Source: JANPBY01 sp963805505 (GTDB lineage Bacteria > Actinomycetota > Actinomycetes > DATJPE01). Taken from it: a stretch of 64,000 nucleotides of DNA. The stretch spans positions 496,001-560,000 of the forward strand of contig CAWDUP010000002.1 in the NCBI GenBank assembly GCA_963805505.1. Direction: 5' to 3'. This document shows, piece by piece, positions 1 through 8,569 of this stretch (positions are counted from its first letter, which is position 1; each line of letters starts with the position of its first letter). The translations under genes and the position numbers were made by a program. The notes beneath the pieces are model-generated. The model did not search any database, was not told the DNA's origin, and was given only the letters and a program-made list of their open reading frames with translations.

Positions 1-134
1 CCAAGGCGGGCGACCGAGTTCGAGGACGCGTGCGTCAGCCGGCGGACCCGGACCAATCCGGACGTACCGTCGGCGGGCGGAGTCTACGCAGATGAATCGT
101 CATGCGGCCAAACCGGGCCCCTGCCGCGCGGCCG

Positions 135-620
135 TCAGCTCGGGTGCGAAACCTGCTGAACGGCCCAGGCCAGGCGCACGGTTGACCCGCCGCCACCGTG
201 ACTCACAGACACGTCGTCGACGATGCCGTCGATGACAGCCAGCCCAACGGCCGGGGGCAAAACTCCGACGTCGGAGTCGTCGAGAGCATCGCCATGCTCG
301 GCGAGGGCGGCCAGCGCGAGGTCGTGCCGGTTCTCATCGGGTCCGTCGTCAAGCCCCGGGTCGGCCGAGGGAGCAGCATCGATCACCTCGATCAGGAAGA
401 TCCCTGCTTCGTCGTCGGAGAACCTGATCCGTACCGGCTCCTGGGGGCAGGCAACGACGTGCAGGCCGACGGCCCGGGAGGTGGCCTCACCGACGGCCAG
501 TCTCACCTCGTCGAGGTCTTCCTCCTCGAGCCCGGCGCGCCGGGCGAGAGAGACCGCAACCAGCCGGGCAGTCCGGACGTGTGCGGGGATAGGTGCAAGC
601 GCAAGCTCGACGGTGGCCAC
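135..620 (-). CDS. RsbW-like anti-sigma regulatory protein (GHKL fold, degenerate)
   Basis: A 161-residue protein with the layout of the RsbW/SpoIIAB family, which bind sigma factors or their antagonists in the cytoplasm. It begins with GTG at 620, three bases after the bldG stop, so the two are surely co-transcribed and probably translationally coupled. The N-box region (VGEATSRAVGLH) keeps the Glu, but the Asn that holds magnesium in active kinases is replaced by Arg. The G1 box is also weak, while a glycine-rich G2-like stretch (HGGGGSTVRL) remains. It resembles what I recall of the protein encoded beside bldG in Streptomyces (SCO3548). Partnership with BldG is inferred from position; kinase activity is doubtful. 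Confidence 0.85.
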   Translation of the reverse strand: MATVELALAPIPAHVRTARLVAVSLARRAGLEEEDLDEVRLAVGEATSRAVGLHVVACPQEPVRIRFSDDEAGIFLIEVIDAAPSADPGLDDGPDENRHDLALAALAEHGDALDDSDVGVLPPAVGLAVIDGIVDDVSVSHGGGGSTVRLAWAVQQVSHPS

Positions 621-623
621 GGG

Positions 624-965
624 TCAACCTGCCGAACCGACCGCCTCGGCCACCGTGGCGTGGATCGGGAAGACCTTGCGCAGCCCGGTGATCTCGAACA
701 CCTTCAGGATGCGTTCCTGGGTCAGCACGAGCGCGAGCGATCCGTCCTGAGCGCGCACGCGATTGAGGGCACCGACCAGAACACCGAGACCGGTGGAATC
801 CAGGAACTCGACGCCCGAGAGGTCGAGCACCAGGTCGACGTCCCCGGCTGCCACCAGCTCGACGACCTTCTCCCGCAGCTGCGGCGCGGTGTAGACGTCG
901 ATCTCGCCACCGACTGACACGACGGTGCGATCGCCTTCTGTTCGCGTGGTCAAGGTGAGATCCAT
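624..965 (-). CDS. bldG: BldG-type anti-sigma factor antagonist (STAS domain)
   Basis: A 113-residue single STAS-domain protein. These bind anti-sigma factors and are switched off by phosphorylation of one serine. The signature LDSTGLGVLVG is present and puts the phosphorylatable serine at residue 57. The sequence is close to Streptomyces BldG over its full length. The ATG at 965 is chosen because AGGAGG lies six to seven bases upstream; an in-frame extension to 1052 has no such site. It lies 3 bp ahead of the RsbW-like gene and diverges from the helicase gene, the same arrangement as in Streptomyces. It probably controls stress or developmental sigma-factor networks. Confidence 0.93.
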   Translation of the reverse strand: MDLTLTTRTEGDRTVVSVGGEIDVYTAPQLREKVVELVAAGDVDLVLDLSGVEFLDSTGLGVLVGALNRVRAQDGSLALVLTQERILKVFEITGLRKVFPIHATVAEAVGSAG

Positions 966-1073
966 GACGCTTCCTCCTGTTCGGTCGCCCTCTGCGCGGG
1001 CGCACGCTGGTCTCGCGCCAACCGACGCTGGGTCCGTTCGGGGCCGATTCAATCACCCCGGTGCGAGGATGCC

Positions 1074-3434
1074 ATGGACGTGACCCCACTCCAGTCTCCA
1101 CGGCCCGCCATCGACCCGCGTGCCGCACGCCTGCTGGCTCGGCTCACCGAGGTCCCCGGACGAGCCGAGCGGGTGACGCACGTCGAGAGGGTGCCGCCAC
1201 GAGCCGCGAGGTGGGGACAGTGGCCGGAGTGGGTGCATCCGGGGCTCCTGGCCGCGCTCAGCGAGGCGGGCGTCGCGCAGCCGTACGCCCACCAGGCAGC
1301 CGTCGCCGAGCTCGCCCACGCCGGTCGCTCCGTGGTGGTGTCCACGGGTACGGCCTCCGGCAAGTCACTTGCCTTCTTGCTCCCCGCCCTGAGCGCTGTC
1401 CTGGACGGCGCCGAGCAACCCGACGGTCGAGGTTCGACCGTGCTCTATCTCAGCCCGACCAAGGCATTGGCGGGCGACCAGCTGCGCGCGATCGAGCGCT
1501 TGGGCTTGCCGGGCGTGCGCGCAGCGACATACGACGGCGACACCCCTCGGGAGGAGCGGCGATGGGCTCGCGCGCACGCCTCCTACGTACTCACGAACCC
1601 GGACATGCTGCATCACGCCATGCTTCCCGGACACGCGCGCTGGGCGGGGTTCTGGCGCTCGCTGCGGTTCGTCGTGATCGATGAGTGCCATACCTATCGG
1701 GGGGTGTTCGGATCGCACGTTGCGGCCGTGCTGCGGAGATTGCGTCGAGTCGCGCGACGGTACGGCGCTGAGCCGGTCTTCGTGCTGGCCTCGGCGACGG
1801 TCTCCGAACCCGAGTCCTCCGCGGCCCGGCTGGTGGGTCGTCCGGTCGAGGCTGTCACCGAGGACGGGTCACCCCGAGGGGCCATGGCCATCGCCATGTG
1901 GGAGCCGCCGCTGACCGACCTCGTCGGTGAACGAGGCGCTCCGGTCCGCCGCTCGGTGCACGCGGAGACCGCGGACCTGCTCACCGACCTCGTCGTGGAA
2001 GGCGCGCGGACCCTGGCGTTCGTCGGATCGCGCCGGGGGGCCGAGGTGGTCTCGATGATGGCCAAGGAACGGCTCGCCGAGGTCGACCCCGACCTGGTGG
2101 CGCGCGTGGCGGCCTACCGTGCCGGCTACCTGCCAGAGGAACGGCGGGTCCTGGAGGCACAGCTGCACAGTGGGGTGCTGCTGGGGATGGCCGCTACCTC
2201 CGCCCTGGAGCTGGGCGTTGACGTGTCCGGGCTGGATGCCGTTCTCATGGCCGGCTGGCCGGGTCGCCTGTCGTCGATGTGGCAACAGGTCGGCCGGGCG
2301 GGACGATCCGGAGCTGACGCGGTCGCGGTGCTGGTGGCCAGGGACGATCCGCTGGACACCTACCTGGTCCACCACCCCGCGGCGGTATTCGGGCGTCCCG
2401 TGGAGGCCACCGTCCTCGACCCGACCAATCCCTACGTGCTTGCGCCGCACCTGTGCGCGGCCGCGGCCGAACTCCCGTTGTCGGCCGGTGAGCTCGCCGA
2501 ATTCGGCCCTACCGCCAGCTCCGTCGTCGAGGATCTTGTCGAGCGCGGTCTGCTGCGGAGCCGACCCGGTGGGTGGTTCTGGACCAGCGACGAACGCGCC
2601 GCCGACCTGGCGGACCTGCGGGGCACCGGCGGAAGTCCGGTCCGGGTGGTCGAAGCGAGCACGGGTCGAGTTGTTGGCACCGTCGACCGGGGCGCCGCGG
2701 ACCGCACGGTCCACCCGGGCGCTGTCTACATCCACCAGGCAGCGACGTACCTCGTTCATGATCTCGACCTGGACGAGGGCGTAGCGGTCGTGGAAGAGGC
2801 ACAGCCTGACTGGACGACGTCAGCGCGCGAGATCACCGATCTTCGGGTGCTCGGCGAGACCGAGCACGAGGATTGGGGGGCAGCAGTCTTGACCTGGGGT
2901 GAGGTCGAGGTGACCAGCCGCGTCATCGGTTTCCTGCGACGCCGGCTCGGCAGCGGGGAGGTCCTGGGTGAGGAGGCACTGAGCTTGCCCGCGCGGCTGC
3001 TGCGGACCACTGCCGTGTGGTGGACCGCGCCACCAGACCTTCTCGGTGCGGCGCTCGTGCGAGGCGAGGACGTAGCCGGAGCCGTCCATGCTGCGGAGCA
3101 CGCATCGATCGGACTGCTGCCTCTCGTCGCCACCTGCGACCGCTGGGACGTCGGAGGCGTGTCGACGGCCGCACATCCCGACACCGGCTGCGCCACGGTC
3201 TTCGTCTACGACGGGCACGCCGGCGGGGCTGGTTTTGCCGAACGCGGATTTCGGCGAGCCGGGGAGTGGTTGGCGGCAACCCGCGACGGGGTTCTGGCCT
3301 GCGAGTGTCCCGCCGGGTGCCCCTCGTGCGTGCAGTCGCCCAAGTGCGGCAACGGCAACGAACCGCTCGACAAGTCCGGCGCGCAACGGTTGCTCACGGC
3401 CCTCCTGGCGGGCCGGCCCGCGACCGCGCGATGA
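1074..3434 (+). CDS. DEAD/DEAH-box helicase with C-terminal DUF1998 domain (MrfA/YprA type)
   Basis: A 786-residue superfamily 2 helicase. Residues 90-99 form the Walker A loop (STGTASGKSL), 203-206 read DECH as motif II, and the second RecA-like domain follows (TSALELGVDVSGLD, then QVGRAGRSG for motif VI). The C-terminus has five cysteines between 743 and 758 (CECPAGCPSCVQSPKC), the metal-binding patch of the DUF1998 region. Relatives such as Bacillus MrfA act in repair of DNA crosslink damage; that role is known for the family and inferred here. It is divergent from bldG with a 108-bp gap, a conserved actinobacterial pairing. Its last 41 bp overlap the 3' end of the tad operon on the other strand. 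Confidence 0.92.
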   Translation: MDVTPLQSPRPAIDPRAARLLARLTEVPGRAERVTHVERVPPRAARWGQWPEWVHPGLLAALSEAGVAQPYAHQAAVAELAHAGRSVVVSTGTASGKSLAFLLPALSAVLDGAEQPDGRGSTVLYLSPTKALAGDQLRAIERLGLPGVRAATYDGDTPREERRWARAHASYVLTNPDMLHHAMLPGHARWAGFWRSLRFVVIDECHTYRGVFGSHVAAVLRRLRRVARRYGAEPVFVLASATVSEPESSAARLVGRPVEAVTEDGSPRGAMAIAMWEPPLTDLVGERGAPVRRSVHAETADLLTDLVVEGARTLAFVGSRRGAEVVSMMAKERLAEVDPDLVARVAAYRAGYLPEERRVLEAQLHSGVLLGMAATSALELGVDVSGLDAVLMAGWPGRLSSMWQQVGRAGRSGADAVAVLVARDDPLDTYLVHHPAAVFGRPVEATVLDPTNPYVLAPHLCAAAAELPLSAGELAEFGPTASSVVEDLVERGLLRSRPGGWFWTSDERAADLADLRGTGGSPVRVVEASTGRVVGTVDRGAADRTVHPGAVYIHQAATYLVHDLDLDEGVAVVEEAQPDWTTSAREITDLRVLGETEHEDWGAAVLTWGEVEVTSRVIGFLRRRLGSGEVLGEEALSLPARLLRTTAVWWTAPPDLLGAALVRGEDVAGAVHAAEHASIGLLPLVATCDRWDVGGVSTAAHPDTGCATVFVYDGHAGGAGFAERGFRRAGEWLAATRDGVLACECPAGCPSCVQSPKCGNGNEPLDKSGAQRLLTALLAGRPATAR

Positions 3435-3777
3435 CCTCTGCCGGTCCCCATCGGCCAGGCACGATCGCCACCACCTCGACCTCGACGGTCAGCCCGGCCA
3501 CCCGGCAGGTGACCAGGCGGGTGTCGTGCGCCGTCGCGACTCGCCCCGCCTGCTGGCAGGCGAGCGGATCAGGGAGCAGAGCAGCTGCGGCCAAGGCGGC
3601 CAGGTCTGCTGCGGTCGCCGCTCGGCTCCGGGCCACGCGCACCTCTGCGAGTGCCAGGATCGGCGCGGCCACGAGAACGACAACTGCCACCATCGCCAGC
3701 ACCCAGATCATCCCGGATCCCGCGTCACGCTGCTCGCCGCTCGCGCTGCGTGGAGCACGTATCCGCTGACGTCTCAT
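3394..3777 (-). CDS. TadG/TadE-like secretion protein (Rv3654c-type), last gene of the tad operon
   Basis: A 127-residue protein with a basic N-terminus followed by one hydrophobic helix (about residues 25-47, GMIWVLAMVAVVVLVAAP), then an Ala-rich stretch and a short extracytoplasmic domain with two cysteines. This is the layout of the Rv3654c family of TadE-like proteins, thought to be minor pseudopilins or pilus accessory proteins. The ATG at 3777 overlaps the stop of the upstream TadE-like gene in an ATGA, so translation is probably coupled. The 3' end runs 41 bp into the convergent helicase gene. Confidence 0.78.
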   Translation of the reverse strand: MRRQRIRAPRSASGEQRDAGSGMIWVLAMVAVVVLVAAPILALAEVRVARSRAATAADLAALAAAALLPDPLACQQAGRVATAHDTRLVTCRVAGLTVEVEVVAIVPGRWGPAEVIARSRAGPPGGP

Positions 3778-4145
3778 GGGAGTTCGGCCACTCCGACCGC
3801 GTGACCGGACACCCGGACGGCCGCCAGATCCCACGGGCCAGACCAGCCGACGAGGGTGCGTACGTCGACCACGACGAGCTCGCCGTCCCGTGCAACGCTG
3901 ATCTCCGCGCGGGGCGGTGCAGCACGCTGAGCAGTCTCGACCACCACCTGCCCCGACTCGCCGCGAGACGCCGCGCGCGCAGCAGCGCGCGCGGCGTCCT
4001 GACACGACAGCTGGGCGTCTGCGACCCGCACCATGGCGAGGACCAGCCACACGACGAGCATCAGGATCGGCAAAGCCACGGCGGTCTCGGCCGTGACCAC
4101 CCCGCTCTCGCGCTCACCGCCTGTCAACGTCTTCGGACTGATCAT
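3774..4145 (-). CDS. TadE-like pseudopilin
   Basis: A 123-residue TadE-family protein. A short polar leader ends in Gly (ESG), followed by VVTAETAVALPILMLVVW: a prepilin-like cleavage site with Glu at +5 and a long hydrophobic helix. The remainder is a small extracytoplasmic domain. TadE proteins are minor pseudopilins processed by a TadV/CpaA peptidase, and no such peptidase gene is in this window. The gene overlaps the next one by 4 bp and follows the DUF4244 gene by 45 bp. Confidence 0.85.
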   Translation of the reverse strand: MISPKTLTGGERESGVVTAETAVALPILMLVVWLVLAMVRVADAQLSCQDAARAAARAASRGESGQVVVETAQRAAPPRAEISVARDGELVVVDVRTLVGWSGPWDLAAVRVSGHAVGVAELP

Positions 4146-4190
4146 GACCGCCTCCTCGCAGGGTCGGCTCCGGAGCCGAACTTCGACGGT

Positions 4191-4406
4191 TCAGAAGATG
4201 AAACTCAGGGCCTTCTTGAACAGCGACGTGATCAGATCGAGCACGATGGGTGAGGTGAGCAACTTGTAGAGCACGCCCGCAAATCCGCAGGCGGCAACGG
4301 TCGCGACGGCGTACTCGGCGGTGACCGAGCCAACCTCGGATCGAGTCATCCGCAGGACCAGGCGTCTGGCCTTGGAAGGACGAGGGGACGTGGGGACAAG
4401 GGTCAT
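4191..4406 (-). CDS. DUF4244 protein, candidate Flp-type major pilin
   Basis: A 71-residue protein. It starts at the ATG at 4406, preceded by GGAGGT at good spacing; longer readings up to 4535 lack a site. After a basic leader comes GSVTAEYAVATVAACGFAG, matching the Flp prepilin pattern of a Gly cleavage point with Glu at +5 and Tyr at +6. One hydrophobic helix and a short amphipathic tail follow. It lies between tadC and the TadE-like gene, where a small pilin would be expected. Function as the pilus subunit is inference from motif, size and position. Confidence 0.85.
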   Translation of the reverse strand: MTLVPTSPRPSKARRLVLRMTRSEVGSVTAEYAVATVAACGFAGVLYKLLTSPIVLDLITSLFKKALSFIF

Positions 4407-4541
4407 GGGTGGACCTCCGAATCCGGCCGGAGCCGGGTCAGGCCCGGCCAGTTCCGGGCACTGCCGACCCTCGACCTCGAGGTCGCCCAGGAGGAGAGGT
4501 CGACGAAGATCTGGGGACAACAGCTCCTTGTGCATGCGCGG

Positions 4542-5291
4542 CTAGCCCGCGACCAGATGGCGCACCGAACCGGCGACGAAGGGCACGACTCCCAAGACGA
4601 CGAAGGCTGGCAGGAAGCACAGGCCGAGCGGACCCACGGCCCGTACCCCCACGACCTCGGCGCGGTGCGCCGCCCTTGCACCTGCCTGTCGCCGAAGCTC
4701 GTCGCTCATCCGAGCCAGGGTGCGGGCGCTCGGGGCACCGGAAGCGGCAGCGCGGACCATGGGCCGCGCCAGGACAGCGGTGACCGGGTCGGCCATCAGC
4801 TCGGCCCAAGCGTCCTCCGGCGAGGAGCCGAGATCCATGGCCCGTGCGACCTGTTCGAGACAAGCTCCGAGCGGGTCGCCGACCGCGGTCCCGACCGCGC
4901 GCAGAGCCGAGCCGGGATCGGCGCCGGACGTGAGCGCAGCGGCCAGGAGCTCGCCGGCGAGTGGCAGGAGGTCGGCTAGCTGTTCGCGCCGACGCAGGTC
5001 GCCCCGCGTGTGCAGACGCCCCAAGGCCTGAGTCGCGACGACACCAACCAGCGCTCCCGCTGCCAGGCCCAGCACCCCCCCGATGAGCAACAGCACCGCG
5101 AGCCCACAGGTTGCACCGCCAAGCCCACGGCCGAAGCGCGAGGTGAGCCATGACCGCCGCCGCTGCGGCCGGCCGTTGGACGCCGCGATGCCGGCCGGCG
5201 CGCCACGGATCGGTGGGCCATGAGCCGGCTCCAGCGCCACGAGCACGGCAGCGGCGGCCATCCAGGCCGTGACCCACGCCGTGGCGGTCAC
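4542..5291 (-). CDS. tadC: TadC-like type II secretion system F-domain protein
   Basis: A 249-residue inner-membrane protein of the GspF/TadC class. It has an N-terminal hydrophobic segment, a second membrane region (LAVLLLIGGVLGLAAGALVG), a cytoplasmic helical domain, and C-terminal helices (GPLGLCFLPAFVVLGVVPFV). I place the start at the GTG at 5291 because it overlaps the tadB stop as GTGA. The open frame continues to 5372, but that extension lies within tadB. With TadB it should form the membrane platform on which the TadA ATPase works. Confidence 0.85.
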   Translation of the reverse strand: MTATAWVTAWMAAAAVLVALEPAHGPPIRGAPAGIAASNGRPQRRRSWLTSRFGRGLGGATCGLAVLLLIGGVLGLAAGALVGVVATQALGRLHTRGDLRRREQLADLLPLAGELLAAALTSGADPGSALRAVGTAVGDPLGACLEQVARAMDLGSSPEDAWAELMADPVTAVLARPMVRAAASGAPSARTLARMSDELRRQAGARAAHRAEVVGVRAVGPLGLCFLPAFVVLGVVPFVAGSVRHLVAG

Positions 5292-6133
5292 CAGGCGCTT
5301 CGAGCGGATTCGGCGAGCCGCTCGGTCCAGGTCAGTCCGAGGAGCTCGAGTCCGAACCCGACGACCAAGCAAGCGCGGCCCCAGGACGTGTCCAACAAGA
5401 AGTCGACGGGCGAGGCTCCCAGGCCCGCACCCATCGCCAGACCGATCAGCGGAAGGCCGGCAAGCAGCGACGCCGTGGCTCTGGCTCCGGCTAACGCGAC
5501 GTCGATGGATCGGCGACCTGCTGCCTGGTCACGTAAGCCGGCAACCACCGGGTCGAGCACCTCCACGAGACCGGCGCCCGTCGACTCCGCGACCGACCAT
5601 GCGGCGCCGATCGCCAGCAGCCCGTGGCCGCCGGGCACCTGCGATGCCCGCCGCCAGGCCGCTGGCACATCTCCCCCGAGCTGACCCGTCGCCGCGATCC
5701 CAGCCAGCTGTTTGCCGAGCAGCGCAGCGGCCGGCGAGGCGCGCGTGGCGCGGTGCTCTTCAGCCAGGGCCTCAACCGCCGCAAGGGGAGATCGGCCGGC
5801 CGCCAGGTCCGCCGCCATGGCACCCGCCGCGTCGACGACGGCAGCCGCTGTGGCTACCACCTCGCGCTGGCGTCGTGCCCTCGCATGCCGGTCGAACCAC
5901 CACGCTCCGACCGCGACCAGCAAGGCGGTGACCACCACGGGACGGCTCGCGACACCTACGGCAGCCACGACGACGAGCGCAAACATCCAGCGCGGCCCAC
6001 GCCCAGTGGGCCACCCGCGACGCAGCTGTGCTTCGCCAACCGACGGTCGGGGCAGCCGACCTCCGGTCCTGGGCGCCACGACCAGCAAGGCCGTCCCGAC
6101 GAGCACGGCCGACCAGCTCGCTGAGCTCATCAC
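5288..6133 (-). CDS. tadB: TadB-like type II secretion system F-domain protein
   Basis: A 281-residue membrane protein with two N-terminal hydrophobic segments, a central helical F domain (SVAESTGAGLVEVLDPVVAGL) and two C-terminal membrane segments. It is the platform protein of the Flp/Tad apparatus. Adjacent GTG (6133) and ATG (6130) codons could both start it. Both follow an 8-bp tandem repeat that carries the tadA stop four bases before the GTG. No clear Shine-Dalgarno sequence is seen, so coupling to tadA translation is likely. Confidence 0.85.
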   Translation of the reverse strand: MMSSASWSAVLVGTALLVVAPRTGGRLPRPSVGEAQLRRGWPTGRGPRWMFALVVVAAVGVASRPVVVTALLVAVGAWWFDRHARARRQREVVATAAAVVDAAGAMAADLAAGRSPLAAVEALAEEHRATRASPAAALLGKQLAGIAATGQLGGDVPAAWRRASQVPGGHGLLAIGAAWSVAESTGAGLVEVLDPVVAGLRDQAAGRRSIDVALAGARATASLLAGLPLIGLAMGAGLGASPVDFLLDTSWGRACLVVGFGLELLGLTWTERLAESARSAW

Positions 6134-6162
6134 CGATTCACCGACTCACCGACTCACCGGCT
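6131..6162. repeat. Four-copy 8-bp tandem repeat at the tadA/tadB junction
   Basis: Four consecutive octamers read CACCGATT, CACCGACT, CACCGACT and CACCGGCT on the plus strand. On the coding strand they form the last codons and TGA stop of tadA and the GTG start of tadB. The unit is not a multiple of three, so a change in copy number would shift the tadA tail relative to the tadB start. Confidence 0.8.
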
Positions 6163-7370
6163 CGTGGCTGACCGCGCCGAAGCCGCGCGAGCAGATCGTC
6201 GTGCCCACCAGCGGGCAGCAGGGCACCTTCGCCGGCTGCGTCGCGAACCAGAGCGGGTACGGCGCGCACCAGGCCGTCATCCGCGCGACCGAGGATCGCC
6301 ACGCCGTCCAGCACGCGGCGCCCGGAGGACGTACGTCCCAGATGGAGGACGACATCGAGGGCTGCGGCCAGCTGGGAGTGCACCGCCTCACGCGAAAGAC
6401 CCGCGCCGACCGCCAAGGCCTCGATCCTTGCGGGCACGTCGGCGGCAGAGTTGGCGTGAACGGTGCCACAGCCGCCCTCGTGGCCGGTGTTGAGTGCAGC
6501 CAACAGATCGCTGACCTCGGCGCCCCGGCACTCGCCTACGACCAGCCGGTCGGGTCGCATCCGCAAGGCCTGCCGGACCAGGTCGCGCAGCGTGACCTCG
6601 CCGGCGCCTTCGACATTGGGTGGCCGCCCGGCCAACGCGACGACATGCGGATGGTCGGGGCTCAGCTCCGGAAGGTCCTCGACCACGACGATCCGCTCAC
6701 GGGCTGGGACCAGCCCGAGCAGGGTGCCTAGAACCGTCGTCTTCCCGCAGCCGGTGCCACCGGTGACGAGGAAGGAGAGCTTGGCCTCGACGATGTTGCG
6801 AAGCAACCGTGCGCCGGCGTCGTCGACGGTGCCGACATCGATCAGCTCGGCCAGGGTCCACGCCCGGCGCGCAGGAACGCGTAACGAGATTGCGGTGCCA
6901 GATCTCGCGACCGGACTGAGCACCGCATGCAGCCGGACCCCGTCCGGCAACCGAACGTCACACCACGGCGCGGCATCGTCGAGCCGCCGACCCGCGGCCG
7001 AGGCCAACCGCTGCGCCAGCCGACGTACGGCGTCGTCACCGGTCAGCCTCGCGGTAGCGCGCTCCAGCCCCTGACCGCGATCCACCCAGACTTCGTCCGG
7101 ACCGTTGACCAGGACGTCCGTGACTCCGGGCTCGGCGAGCAAGCCAGCAAGTGGCCCCGCTCCGACCAGCTCGTCGCGCAAGGCTCCGACGACCGCCAGC
7201 ACCGTGTGGTCGCCCAGCACGCGGCCCTCGGCCCGCAACGCCGCGGCAACTCGCCCCGCCGAGACCAGCCCGAGGTGGTCCTGGGACGTCTCGGCCAGCA
7301 ACCTCGCCCGCACGCGGCCCAGCAGCAGCGGGTCCAGGACGGTGCCGTCCGCAGCCTGGACGGCGCTCAT
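6138..7370 (-). CDS. tadA: TadA/CpaF-type secretion ATPase
   Basis: A 410-residue secretion ATPase that powers Flp pilus assembly from the cytoplasmic face. The N-terminal domain includes VTDVLVNGPDEVWVDRGQG, typical of CpaF. Walker A is GGTGCGKTT at about 204-212, the Asp box contains VVVEDLPEL, Walker B is in RPDRLVVGECRG, and the His box follows (TGHEGGCGTVHANS). The ATG at 7370 overlaps the stop of the ssd/cpaE-like gene as ATGA. All catalytic motifs look intact, so the apparatus is probably functional. Confidence 0.93.
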   Translation of the reverse strand: MSAVQAADGTVLDPLLLGRVRARLLAETSQDHLGLVSAGRVAAALRAEGRVLGDHTVLAVVGALRDELVGAGPLAGLLAEPGVTDVLVNGPDEVWVDRGQGLERATARLTGDDAVRRLAQRLASAAGRRLDDAAPWCDVRLPDGVRLHAVLSPVARSGTAISLRVPARRAWTLAELIDVGTVDDAGARLLRNIVEAKLSFLVTGGTGCGKTTVLGTLLGLVPARERIVVVEDLPELSPDHPHVVALAGRPPNVEGAGEVTLRDLVRQALRMRPDRLVVGECRGAEVSDLLAALNTGHEGGCGTVHANSAADVPARIEALAVGAGLSREAVHSQLAAALDVVLHLGRTSSGRRVLDGVAILGRADDGLVRAVPALVRDAAGEGALLPAGGHDDLLARLRRGQPRAGESVSR

Positions 7371-8569
7371 GCGGCTCGCCCAGGGTCGAGCGGTCCGACC
7401 CGTGACACCTGGCCGACGAGCTCGTCGGCCAGCCTGGCCAGCGGCCCTCGAGGTCGAGCCCCGGGGGTCTCGCCACGCTCGAGGGCCGCGGCCAACCGCG
7501 GTTCGGGTTTCATCGACCCAGCGAGCGGCAACCCGAGCGCGTCCGCGATGTCCTCGGCATCGAGTCCGCTGGGGGCCGGCCCGCGCACGACCAGCTCAAG
7601 CTGTGCAGCCACCAACGAGGCCCCGACAGCGACCCGAGCAGCGGCAGCTACGGCCCGTACCTCGGCAGGGACGAGCAGGTAGACCACTGAGCAGCGAGCG
7701 GCCGCCTCCGAGGCTGCGGGGTCGAGGAGTCTTGGCAGATCGACCACGACCAGATCGTTGGCCCGTGCGGCCGCCGACAACACGGAGGCGACCGCGTCTG
7801 GTGACACGCTGAGCACGTCGTCGCGGGCCCACGGGAGCACGCCGATGCCGCCGGCTGAGAGCACAGCGGAGCTCAGCGACCCCGCCGACACCCGGCCGCG
7901 CGAGGCGGCCAGGTCGGGCCAGCGCAGGCCCTCTGAGTCCTCGAGGCCGAGCATGAGGTCGAGCCCGCCGCCCAGCGGATCAGCCTCAATGACCATCGAC
8001 GTCCACTGCCGCCGGTTGGCTGCACAGGCAAGAGCGACGGTGAGGGTCGAGGCGCCAGCGCCACCTCGGCCGCCGATTACGCCGACGACCTGCCCGAGTC
8101 CAAGTCCGCTACGACCAGCTCGTCGGTCGGCATGGTCGCTGAGCCAGCCGACCAGCCACGCCTCTGCGTCTGGCAAGAAGACGACGTGGCTGGCACCGAG
8201 ATCAACCGCGCGCTTCCAGACACTCGCATCGTCTTGATCGGTTCCCACCAGCACCACGCCACCTCGGCGCACCGGCGGGCGCAGCAGGACGGCACCGGCG
8301 ACGTCGTCGCCCACGACGACTGCAGCGGCCCTGCTCCAGTGGCGGCGCGCTGCCACCGCATCGGGCGCTACATCGAGCTCGATACCAGCGGCCGCGGCCA
8401 GCCGGAGCAGGTCTTCGAGGAGATCCGGCCGACCAGTGACAGCCAGGACGCGCTCTTCGGAACGGCTTGCCCCTTCGGGCGGCTGCGGCTGCCGCCGCGG
8501 ATCGAGCCGGCGAGCCTGTTCGTCGGTGGATTCGCCGGACGGGGCGGCCGGTCCTGGGTCGCCGACCAT
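7367..8569 (-). CDS. ssd: CpaE/Ssd-like MinD-family protein of the tad locus
   Basis: A protein of about 400 residues (417 if the upstream ATG at 8620 is used). I prefer the ATG at 8569 because GGAG stands five bases upstream; the 8620 start has no visible site and adds only a Pro/Thr-rich tail. An N-terminal receiver-like domain is followed by a ParA/MinD fold beginning VVGVIGGRGGAGASTLTVAL. Both lysines expected in a MinD-type P-loop are replaced (Arg and Ala), so classical ATP hydrolysis is doubtful. Family members are called septum-site-determining protein Ssd or CpaE and are thought to position the Tad machine or affect division. It overlaps tadA by 4 bp and heads the operon. Confidence 0.85.
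   Translation of the reverse strand: MVGDPGPAAPSGESTDEQARRLDPRRQPQPPEGASRSEERVLAVTGRPDLLEDLLRLAAAAGIELDVAPDAVAARRHWSRAAAVVVGDDVAGAVLLRPPVRRGGVVLVGTDQDDASVWKRAVDLGASHVVFLPDAEAWLVGWLSDHADRRAGRSGLGLGQVVGVIGGRGGAGASTLTVALACAANRRQWTSMVIEADPLGGGLDLMLGLEDSEGLRWPDLAASRGRVSAGSLSSAVLSAGGIGVLPWARDDVLSVSPDAVASVLSAAARANDLVVVDLPRLLDPAASEAAARCSVVYLLVPAEVRAVAAAARVAVGASLVAAQLELVVRGPAPSGLDAEDIADALGLPLAGSMKPEPRLAAALERGETPGARPRGPLARLADELVGQVSRVGPLDPGRAA

Noticed and set aside
1..134. A gene end at the left edge
   Set aside because: No frame entering from the edge shows a recognisable protein; it is taken as noncoding sequence beyond the RsbW-like gene.
6131..6162. CRISPR-like array
   Set aside because: The units are 8-bp direct tandem copies without spacers and lie across coding ends. 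No CRISPR array was seen anywhere in the window.
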